DNA of 7,428 nt, taken from contig QMVM01000098.1 of assembly GCA_003661105.1 (NCBI GenBank), forward strand, positions 1-7,428, written 5' to 3'. Of the stretch, positions 1 to 5,240 are shown one piece after another. The notes under the pieces are model-generated. The model made no database searches, was not told where the DNA came from, and saw only the letters and a program-made list of their open reading frames with translations. Each line of letters starts with the position of its first letter. Within the stretch, counting starts at the first letter, position 1. Made by a program: the position numbers and the translations under genes. This DNA comes from Methanosarcinales archaeon (GTDB lineage: Archaea; Halobacteriota; Methanosarcinia; Methanosarcinales; Methanogasteraceae).

Positions 1-66
1 ATTGTCTTACGCAACCACAACTGCCATAATGGAGCACTGTCGATATGAAAAGTCGTTTACACCGAT

Positions 67-152
67 AATCTGTGTCCATCTGTGTTAATCTGTGGCTGAT
101 ACTGTTTTAGCCACAGATTAACATAGATTTCACTGATTACACCCATCTAATC
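67..152 (-). repeat. Palindromic repeat element, copy 1 (inverted relative to copy 2)
   Basis: A perfect 14-bp inverted repeat (84-97, GTTAATCTGTGGCT, and 109-122) surrounds an 11-nt spacer. The pairing extends outward to about 78 and 128 with one wobble. The left half is also quasi-tandem, with ATCTGTG-type units recurring every 10-12 bp. Read on the minus strand, the whole segment aligns without gaps over its first 30 bases, and nearly so over the rest, with the segment at 3350-3433. The two are therefore copies of one element of about 85 bp. No protein is encoded. It resembles REP/MITE-like dispersed palindromes, and the exact ends are inferred only from where similarity to the other copy fades. 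Confidence 0.8.
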
Positions 153-261
153 ATATTTGTATTTGCCGGGTTGGCGTCATGTTTTCAACCGACCAGAACA
201 AATTAAAAATTCTCGGTATTGTGTATTTAGAGGCGTGAACTGGACTTTTAAGCAGACTTAG

Positions 262-269
262 TTATATTT
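262..269 (+). promoter_or_regulatory. Possible TATA box for acsA
   Basis: The AT-rich string TTATATTT resembles an archaeal TATA box and would place a transcription start near 290, giving a leader of about 110 nt that includes the 321-337 hairpin. A second candidate, GGTTATATTGG, lies at about 296-306. There is no experimental or comparative support, so the choice between them is a guess. Confidence 0.25.
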
Positions 270-392
270 GAAGCGTTGATCGCCCACGATTCCGGGGTTA
301 TATTGGTAGCATGACTATTTTCGGAGCAAGTCTCCGATCTTCCACCAAAAGCAATAAATGGCACGGCTGGCATGTCTATGTAAGTAACAGTG

Positions 393-397
393 GGTGA
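393..397 (+). promoter_or_regulatory. Ribosome binding site that decides the acsA start
   Basis: GGTGA matches the end of the 16S anti-Shine-Dalgarno sequence and sits five bases before the ATG at 403. A GTG at 394 in the same frame would extend the protein by three residues, but it lies inside this site, so the ATG is preferred. Confidence 0.6.
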
Positions 398-402
398 ATA
401 AA

Positions 403-2127
403 ATGCAAGAATTCATAGAAAAACCAGCAACGATTGTACCGACTCCGAACCTGCAGGACTACGACGAGACGCATAAGACCTTCCAGTGGAAGGATGCGTA
501 CGAAAAAGTTGAATGGTTCGAAGACGGCAGGTTAAATGCCGCATGTAGTGCAGTGGACCGGCACGCCGGATCATGGCGGAAGGACAAGATTGCATTGTAC
601 TGGCAAGGGGATGATAAAGCTTCTACATACACGTTTCACGAACTCTCCAATCTTTCAAACAAATTTGCCAATCTTTTAACGTCATCCGGCATCAGAAAAG
701 GGGATCGCGCATTCATATTCCTGCCAAGAATTCCTGAACTCTACGTGAGTTTTCTCGGCATCCTGAAGACCGGTGCGATCGCGGGCACCATGTTCTCGGC
801 ATTCGGACCAGAAGGGTTATACGACCGTCTGCATGACAGCGGCGCAAGATACCTGATCACCAATTCGGAACTGAAAAGCCGGGTGTATGAGATAAAAGAC
901 GATCTTCCTGACCTCGAACAGATAATAATAGTGGATGAGACCGATGTTTTGGGTGGCGAGATCAGTTACCCCGCAGGGATGGAAAAAGCATCCGGTACGT
1001 TCGATGTTGCGAAGATGTTGCCGGACGATCCTGCATTTATGCTGTACACGTCCGGAACCACCGGAAAGCCGAAAGGAGTGGTGCACCGGCATCTTGCAAT
1101 CGCCGGGCAACACGTGACTACCGAGTGGGTGCTTGATCTCCATGAGGACGATATCTACTGGTGTACGGCAGACCCGGGCTGGGTCACAGGGATCTCGTAC
1201 GGGCTGCTCGGACCGTGGTCGTGCGGCGCATCGGTCGTGGTTCATGGCGGGAGATTCGATCCTGCTGTATGGTACTCGATGATCGATCAGTACAAGGTGA
1301 CGGTCTGGTACAGCGCGCCTACCGCTTTTCGGATGCTGATGCGAACTGCTGATGCACACAAAAACTATGATCTTGGTAGTCTCAGGCATATCTGCAGCGT
1401 CGGCGAGCCGCTGAATGCCGAGATCGTTCACTGGGGCATCCGGACATTCGGACTGCCGATCCATGACAACTTCTGGCAGACCGAGACCGGCGGCATCCTG
1501 ATCGCCAATTATCCGTCGATGCCGATAAAACCCGGATGGATGGGAAAGCCGATACCGGGGATCACCGCCGCAATACTTGACGAGGACGGGGATACTGTAC
1601 CGCACGGCACGGAAGGCGATCTCGCGATCACGCCTGCGTTTCCATCAATGATGCTTGAGATCTGGAAAAATCCTGCAAAGTATGCAGAGTACTTCGAGGG
1701 TGGCTGGTATCTCACAGGGGATAAGGCAGTGCAGCACGAGGACGGCTACTTCCTCTTCATTGGCAGGGCTGATGATGTGATCAACACGTCAGGCGAGCGG
1801 GTCGGTCCGTTCGAGGTGGAATCTGCCTTGATCGCGCATCCCGCAATCGTTGAAGCGGGTGTCATCGGAAAGCCGGATCAGTTGCGCGGCGAGATCATCA
1901 AGGCGTTTGTCGTACTTGCCGACGGCTATGCGCCGACAGACGATCTGAAAGCTGATATCAGGAAATTTGTGAAGACTAAATTGGCAGGACATGCATATCC
2001 GCGGGAGTTTGAGGTTGTGGAGACGCTTCCAAAGACCCGGAGCGGTAAGATCGTGCGAAGGATGCTTCGGGCAAAGGAACTCGGGCTTCCGCTCGGGGAT
2101 ATCTCAACGCTGATGGGAGATGAGTGA
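403..2127 (+). CDS. acsA: Acetyl-CoA synthetase, AMP-forming (acetate--CoA ligase)
   Basis: This cytoplasmic enzyme activates acetate with ATP to acetyl-AMP and then transfers the acetyl group to CoA, releasing AMP and pyrophosphate. The 574-residue protein has the full adenylate-forming (ANL) layout: P-loop YTSGTTGKPKG at residues 215-225, WQTETGG at 358-364, TGD at 438-440, hinge region GRADD at 454-458, SGERVGPFEVE at 463-473, and the C-terminal PKTRSGKI with the adenylation lysine at about 549. The motifs WVTG, SVGEP and the Trp of WQTETG correspond to the acetate-pocket residues of bacterial Acs, so acetate rather than a longer acid is the likely substrate. Length and sequence resemble Bacillus-type AcsA (about 570 aa) more than the 650-residue Acs of enterics. 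The ATG is chosen for its GGTGA site; a GTG at 394 is the alternative. It appears to be a single-gene transcript, flanked by a repeat upstream and an AT-rich gap downstream. Confidence 0.93.
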   Translation: MQEFIEKPATIVPTPNLQDYDETHKTFQWKDAYEKVEWFEDGRLNAACSAVDRHAGSWRKDKIALYWQGDDKASTYTFHELSNLSNKFANLLTSSGIRKGDRAFIFLPRIPELYVSFLGILKTGAIAGTMFSAFGPEGLYDRLHDSGARYLITNSELKSRVYEIKDDLPDLEQIIIVDETDVLGGEISYPAGMEKASGTFDVAKMLPDDPAFMLYTSGTTGKPKGVVHRHLAIAGQHVTTEWVLDLHEDDIYWCTADPGWVTGISYGLLGPWSCGASVVVHGGRFDPAVWYSMIDQYKVTVWYSAPTAFRMLMRTADAHKNYDLGSLRHICSVGEPLNAEIVHWGIRTFGLPIHDNFWQTETGGILIANYPSMPIKPGWMGKPIPGITAAILDEDGDTVPHGTEGDLAITPAFPSMMLEIWKNPAKYAEYFEGGWYLTGDKAVQHEDGYFLFIGRADDVINTSGERVGPFEVESALIAHPAIVEAGVIGKPDQLRGEIIKAFVVLADGYAPTDDLKADIRKFVKTKLAGHAYPREFEVVETLPKTRSGKIVRRMLRAKELGLPLGDISTLMGDE

Positions 2128-2187
2128 TGGGGGTGGGGGGTGTGCATTACATTTCAATAATTACAAATAGCCTTACAAGCCAAGAAG

Positions 2188-2195
2188 TTTAAGTA
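2188..2195 (+). promoter_or_regulatory. Possible TATA box for the 2218 gene
   Basis: TTTAAGTA is centred about 26 bases before the ATG at 2218, and no Shine-Dalgarno sequence lies in between (the stretch is mostly A and T). This is the arrangement expected for a leaderless archaeal transcript. It is supported by spacing and composition only. Confidence 0.35.
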
Positions 2196-2217
2196 TTACA
2201 AAAAAATAGTACATTTT

Positions 2218-2604
2218 ATGGAATCAAGTATAACAATCCCGACCGCCTTCGACCCGAAGTTTGAGAGATCCGCGGAGTTGATAGCGTATCTGACAAAAGG
2301 AATCACTTACAGAGACAACGGAAATATTCGCGTAGCAGGCAAGTCCGAACTTAATAAGATCATTGCTGAAAAATACGAGCAGAATGATTTCATCGGTGCG
2401 AATGAGATTCTGGGGGCTGCGAGAAACATCTCTGCTGAGTGGACATCGTTTAAACTTACAAAACGTGTATCAAAATCAGTCAGGTTATCCATGAGCGCAT
2501 ATCTAAAAGTTATTAAATATTCATCCCAAAATAAACTGTCATTAGCTGATAGTATCAGAAAAATATTATTATCGTCAGCGGTGATAAGGATTTCATACCC
2601 TTGA
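2218..2604 (+). CDS. Small protein with possible ribbon-helix-helix C-terminus; 3' end probably altered
   Basis: The reading frame encodes 128 residues, is AT-richer than acsA, and matches no family I can name. Residues 1-80 look like an ordinary soluble helical protein. Residues 87-119 (SVRLSMSAYLKVIKYSSQNK, then SLADSIRKILL) have the pattern of a ribbon-helix-helix DNA-binding unit: a short strand, a helix, a turn and a second helix, as in VapB/RelB/CopG-type antitoxins. The last 17 codons (from about 2553) overlap a different frame that clearly encodes a NYN-domain segment, so the true C-terminus was probably lost or replaced at a junction near 2550-2575. The 5' end looks intact, with an ATG and a TATA-like box at 2188. 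It could be a former antitoxin or autorepressor of the nuclease genes that follow. That role is an inference. Confidence 0.5.
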   Translation: MESSITIPTAFDPKFERSAELIAYLTKGITYRDNGNIRVAGKSELNKIIAEKYEQNDFIGANEILGAARNISAEWTSFKLTKRVSKSVRLSMSAYLKVIKYSSQNKLSLADSIRKILLSSAVIRISYP

Positions 2605-2753
2605 TACGAAAGATAGCCGAACACGGGAAAAGGGCAATTGTCGTTGGAGTTAAGGGCAGTACCTCATATCCATCAATCAAGGAGTGCGACCGCCTCCATT
2701 TTGATTTTTTGAACTACAGTGATATACACCGCAATCCACAATTCGTTTGGTGA
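2553..2753 (+). pseudogene. C-terminal remnant of a NYN-domain (PIN-like) ribonuclease
   Basis: A 66-codon open stretch with no start codon reads IIIVSGDKDFIPLIRKIAEH, then GKRAIVVG, and ends FVW before TGA at 2751-2753. SGDKDF followed by an amphipathic helix and the strand KRAIVVG is the hallmark of the C-terminal part of NYN/LabA-type PIN-like RNases, in which the two Asp of SGDxDF bind metal. The N-terminal part of the domain, with its first metal-binding Asp, is absent from all three frames upstream; the other two frames are closed by stops within the preceding 330 bases. A TAG at 2550-2552 closes this frame, while the neighbouring frame carries the ribbon-helix-helix-like gene. A one-base shift near 2552 would join the two frames into SLADSYQKNIIIVSGDKDF. 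The spacing between helix and SGD would then be shorter than usual, so a deletion junction fits better than a simple frameshift. Confidence 0.72.
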
Positions 2754-2754
2754 T
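2749..2754 (+). promoter_or_regulatory. Ribosome binding site deciding the start of the nuclease-like gene
   Basis: GGTGAT, a full match to the 3' part of the consensus, lies three bases before the ATG at 2758 and contains the TGA stop of the upstream NYN frame. It favours the ATG over an in-frame GTG at 2719, which has no such site and would lie inside the NYN coding stretch. Confidence 0.65.
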
Positions 2755-2757
2755 CCA

Positions 2758-3300
2758 ATGATAGAACTAAGAAGCGAACCATACACCCTTCTCTCGCGGC
2801 CCGATATCCCTGAGACCGAGAAGCGATTTCGAACCCACCTTAACGCAGGTTGGTGCAGCGGCGTCATGTTCGGTGTGCTGGTACACCACAAGTTTGCACA
2901 GCCGATCGAGTACGACGCCATGCTCTGGAATCATGAATCGGTGCTCTTTGTCGAGTACAAGGACTCGGTTGGTGCTTACAGGAGGATGAGTGCAAAACGA
3001 GCGCAGCAAGTATCTGCAGCCTCCCGGAACATCGCAAGGAGATTCGGATTCGATAGATGCGCATATATCATGGTGGTAAACGGAATTCCCGAAGAGACGA
3101 AGAAAGGTGAAGTCGTTACAATTCCGCTTGCGGATCTGCCGGAGTATGAGCCGCTGTTCAAATCAACGATACCTGAACTCGATTATGTTAATAAACTGAT
3201 AATAAAGTATGAGCGGAAGGAGAATCCTGCCGAGGTGACACGGGAGAGGACGGTTCGTGAGTTGAATATACTTAAAGGCATGATTGAGCAACTGCAATAA
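2758..3300 (+). CDS. Putative PD-(D/E)XK superfamily nuclease
   Basis: The protein has 180 residues and is soluble, with no signal or membrane segment. Residues 48-70 contain EYDAML, a turn with charged residues, then SVLFVEYKDS. This is the D...ExK signature (D53, E66, K68) of the restriction-endonuclease-like fold, in which the acidic residues bind metal. It is preceded by a helix with Glu (PETEKRF, residues 18-24) and followed by a helix (SAKRAQQVSAASRNIARRFG, 78-97) and a strand (CAYIMVVNG, 101-109), the expected order of this fold. The C-terminus is helical and charged. The start is set by GGTGAT overlapping the upstream NYN stop, implying translational coupling with that gene before it was truncated. 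A P-loop ATPase fragment begins six bases downstream. Substrate (DNA or RNA) and role are unknown; a DNA-cleaving partner in a defence, repair or mobile-element system is a guess. The family call rests on the motif and predicted fold order only. Confidence 0.6.
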   Translation: MIELRSEPYTLLSRPDIPETEKRFRTHLNAGWCSGVMFGVLVHHKFAQPIEYDAMLWNHESVLFVEYKDSVGAYRRMSAKRAQQVSAASRNIARRFGFDRCAYIMVVNGIPEETKKGEVVTIPLADLPEYEPLFKSTIPELDYVNKLIIKYERKENPAEVTRERTVRELNILKGMIEQLQ

Positions 3301-3306
3301 TCGAAG

Positions 3307-3368
3307 ATGTCGGGTCAGGTTGTGGTAAATCAACATTGGCAATGGAAGTGATTAGATTGATGAAATCT
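3307..3368 (+). pseudogene. N-terminal fragment of a P-loop ATPase
   Basis: Bases 3312-3368 read GSGCGKSTLAMEVIRLMKS, a textbook Walker A loop plus the helix that follows it. The frame has no start of its own (stops at 3273 and 3285). An ATG at 3307, six bases after the nuclease-like gene, would give MSG and then this motif if one base were restored near 3312-3315. The frame then enters the palindromic element at about 3350 and stops at 3393, with no Walker B or later motif, so more than 90% of a normal ATPase is missing. Close spacing suggests it was the next gene of the same operon. Family (AAA, ABC, SMC-like, GTPase) cannot be told from the Walker A alone. Confidence 0.6.
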
Positions 3369-3433
3369 GTGCAATCAGCGTTAATCAGTGGCTAAAAACA
3401 ATATTAGCCACTGATTGACACAGATGAACACAG
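3350..3433 (+). repeat. Palindromic repeat element, copy 2
   Basis: A near-perfect 16-bp inverted repeat (3380-3395 against 3404-3419, one T-G wobble) surrounds an 8-nt AT-rich spacer. The flanks repeat ATCTGTG-like units. The segment aligns with the minus strand of 67-152: GATTAGAT at the left edge, GTTAATC[A/T]GTGGCTAAAA in the left arm, and GACACAGATGAACACAG on the right. The left edge overlaps what reads as codons of the ATPase fragment, so either the element interrupts that gene or similarity begins a few bases later. Directly after its right edge begins the group II intron-like sequence. Confidence 0.8.
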
Positions 3434-3435
3434 GC

Positions 3436-3735
3436 GTGCCGAGATAAATTCATACTCGCCAGCTGGTGAAAATCCGAGCCTCGAGGAAAGGTTAGCCACC
3501 ACCTCAGAACTGAACCCCACACCCGGCATGGTAACGGGCTGATGTGACGCCGGGGGATGGGATACCGGGCCACAACGAAGGATGTTGGTTATAACCCAAG
3601 TTTCCCACCCAAAAATCAAAACCAGCCGCGTAGGGCTGTATGCCTCTAAAATTTCGGGACCAGTATCAATTTGGGGCAATGAGGGTCCGACCGAAAAATC
3701 CAGTAACACTGACCAGGATCCGGGATGCCCAATAG
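3436..3735 (+). mobile_element. Group II intron relic (domain I-like part only)
   Basis: Starting with GTGCCGAG, close to the GUGYG that opens group II introns, the sequence shows landmarks in the order of intron domain I. These are GGTGAAAATCC (3465-3475), GGTTAGCC (3490-3497), a stem CCCGGC/GCCGGG (3522-3527 with 3549-3554) enclosing ATGGTAACGGGC, the stretch CACAACGAAGGATGTTGG with GGTTATAACC (3571-3596), and AGTATCAATTTGGGGCAATG (about 3661-3680). I recognise this order from memory of class IIC introns such as that of Oceanobacillus; no alignment or folding was done. There is no reverse transcriptase frame and no domain V hairpin (AGC...GAAA...GTTC) up to 3961, so it cannot be a working intron. 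Its position at the foot of a palindrome fits the known preference of IIC introns for inserting next to hairpins. The 3' limit is uncertain. Confidence 0.55.
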
Positions 3736-3961
3736 TACATGTTCCGAACCAGCGCCTACGAGATCATCTGCCAGATAGTGTTCACCATAACTCCCAGATT
3801 TTTATTAAGACTTGCTACGAATATTCAGAGAATGAATACTGTACCCTATTAAAAACTGGTCCCAAGAAATTTCTGAGGGAAAACAGACGCATGAACCAGA
3901 GCCAGCCCGAATCACCACCCTATCAGAAATCGTTAAAACCCACCAAGCATACACTTAACAC
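3736..3961 (+). other. Unassigned sequence between intron relic and M20 gene
   Basis: No gene is supported. A 37-codon frame beginning with ATG at 3739 and a longer frame spanning 3582-3965 are open, but their products are low-complexity in structure and rich in Pro, Ser and Asn, match nothing I know, and overlap the intron-like sequence. AT-rich blocks near 3799-3806 and 3933-3938 may be promoter material for the M20 gene. Confidence 0.5.
3933..3938 (+). promoter_or_regulatory. Possible TATA box for the M20 gene
   Basis: TTAAAA is centred about 26 bases before the ATG at 3962. There is no Shine-Dalgarno sequence in the intervening bases, which suggests a leaderless transcript. Only spacing and composition support it. 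Confidence 0.3.
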
Positions 3962-5218
3962 ATGAACAGCAGACTCTCCGACCGGATCGACCCCGATGCC
4001 CGCGGCACCCTGCGCATTCTAACCGATCTCGTCGGGATGCCGACAGCGGTTCCGCCCGGCGATAATTACGAGGAGATCGTCGATTACCTGATGCCAAAAT
4101 TCGCAGATCTTGGATTTGAGGTTGAGGAGATATGCATCCCTGAAGCGATATTCAAACAGAAGATGAAAAACCCGGAACTGCATGGAAAACGGGCGAATCT
4201 GCACGCGTATCTCGATGTCGGCGCTGACCGGACGCTTGTGATCTACACGCATCTCGATGTGGTTCCTGTAGGCGATGGCTGGACATTCCCGCCGTACGAG
4301 GGCACGATTGCGGACGGCAAATTCTATGCACGGGGATCTGCGGATTCGAAGGCAGCGGTCGCAGCACTCTTAACAGCGCTCTCCCTCTTAAAGGAACTCG
4401 GTATCACGCCCGCATACAACCTCAATATTGCACTGACAACGGACGAGGAGATCGGTCCGTATTCGGGACTTTGTTATTTCGCTGACATCGGTCTCCTATC
4501 AGGGGATTATTTCCTGTGCATGGACGGCGAGGGCGATGACGTCATCATCGGCACAAACGGGATACTCACATGGCGAGTCGATGTTTTCGGAAGGACGTAC
4601 CACAGCGGCAGCAGTTTTTTAGGCGTAAACGCACTCGAAAAATCGGTTGCGCTGATGAACGGGCTGCTTGCACTGAAGAGCGAGGTCGAGGACAGGCGGT
4701 CAGAGATGCCGAGCAGTCCCGTAGTCGCTGAGAAGACCGGTTTTTTAAATGTGAAACCGATTCTGAATATCACGATGATCGAGAGCGGCGTAAAGGAGAA
4801 CGTGGTTCCCGGGAGATGCACCATTCGCGGCGACCGCAGGGTGATACCTGAAGAAACATTCGATACCGCAATCGAGGAGATCAAAAGGGCGCTCGAGAAT
4901 GCCGCAGGTGCCGATGCCGATACGAGCTACGATTTCAATTACGAGCTTGGATATCCACCGATGGTTACCGATGCGAGCCATCCATGGATCGGGCGGGTTC
5001 TGGCTGTTGCAAACGAGGTGTCGGACCGCAAGATCGGTATCGCGGGCGCACAGGGTAGTCTCGACGTCGCTTATGTGATCGGGATCACAGGACAGCCGGT
5101 CTGCTGCCACGGCGTCGGGAGGTTGCTTGAGAGCCGGGCACATGCCGAGGATGAGAACGTGCGCCTCGAGGATCTGGTGCGGTACACAAAGTTTTTGGGG
5201 CTGCTGCTGACAGAGTGA
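3962..5218 (+). CDS. M20 family metallohydrolase (ArgE/DapE-type peptidase or deacylase)
   Basis: This 418-residue cytoplasmic enzyme has the two-domain M20 plan and hydrolyses an amide bond with two zinc (or cobalt) ions. The motifs are complete: THLDVVPVGDGW (H97, with D99 behind it), ARGSADSKA (D128, bridging ligand), TTDEEIG (E162 catalytic base, E163 ligand), MDGE (D188 ligand) and ESRAHAEDENV (H394 ligand). The dimerisation domain, about residues 200-310, begins after GTNGILTWRVDVFGR and includes the His of YHSG (H214), which in this family reaches into the partner's active site. The family includes acetylornithine deacetylase, succinyl-diaminopimelate desuccinylase, carboxypeptidases and dipeptidases; sequence alone does not separate them, and no amino-acid biosynthesis gene is adjacent. 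The start ATG lacks a ribosome site but has a TATA-like box about 26 bases upstream. A CcmF-like gene follows 22 bases after the stop, so the two are probably co-transcribed. Confidence 0.88.
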   Translation: MNSRLSDRIDPDARGTLRILTDLVGMPTAVPPGDNYEEIVDYLMPKFADLGFEVEEICIPEAIFKQKMKNPELHGKRANLHAYLDVGADRTLVIYTHLDVVPVGDGWTFPPYEGTIADGKFYARGSADSKAAVAALLTALSLLKELGITPAYNLNIALTTDEEIGPYSGLCYFADIGLLSGDYFLCMDGEGDDVIIGTNGILTWRVDVFGRTYHSGSSFLGVNALEKSVALMNGLLALKSEVEDRRSEMPSSPVVAEKTGFLNVKPILNITMIESGVKENVVPGRCTIRGDRRVIPEETFDTAIEEIKRALENAAGADADTSYDFNYELGYPPMVTDASHPWIGRVLAVANEVSDRKIGIAGAQGSLDVAYVIGITGQPVCCHGVGRLLESRAHAEDENVRLEDLVRYTKFLGLLLTE

Positions 5219-5240
5219 TAGAGATAGGCAGAGCGATACT

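Larger units (their letters stand above)
1..392. other. Gene-free leader upstream of acsA
   Basis: No reading frame with protein-like composition is visible here on either strand. The stretch contains the palindromic element at about 67-152, an AT-rich TATA-like stretch at 262-269, and a small perfect hairpin at 321-337 (arms TCGGAG and CTCCGA around a 5-nt loop). That hairpin would lie in the acsA transcript leader if transcription starts near 290. Nothing else is recognised. Confidence 0.6.

Noticed and set aside
67..152. CRISPR-like repeat or riboswitch at the palindromic element
   Set aside because: There is only one palindrome per site, with no regularly spaced repeats and unique spacers, and no riboswitch consensus; a second inverted copy elsewhere fits a dispersed element better.
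817..1605. Long open frame on the minus strand inside acsA (262 codons)
   Set aside because: It is the antisense shadow of acsA, whose sense product is an unmistakable acetyl-CoA synthetase; the antisense product is rich in His, Arg and Cys and resembles no family.
2719..2757. GTG at 2719 as the start of the nuclease-like gene
   Set aside because: It has no ribosome site and would lie within the NYN coding stretch; the ATG at 2758 has a strong GGTGAT three bases upstream.
3522..3554. Rho-independent terminator at the CCCGGC/GCCGGG stem
   Set aside because: The stem is followed by GGATGGGATACC rather than a T run, and it fits the order of intron domain I landmarks.
3739..3852. 37-codon frame MFRTSAYEIICQIV...
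   Set aside because: It is short, with no ribosome site and no recognisable family; the hydrophobic stretch alone is not enough to call a gene or peptide.
3582..3965. 127-codon frame starting with ATG upstream of the M20 gene
   Set aside because: Its product has no recognisable domain or regular secondary-structure pattern, its first half overlaps the group II intron-like sequence, and it has no ribosome site; it appears open by chance.
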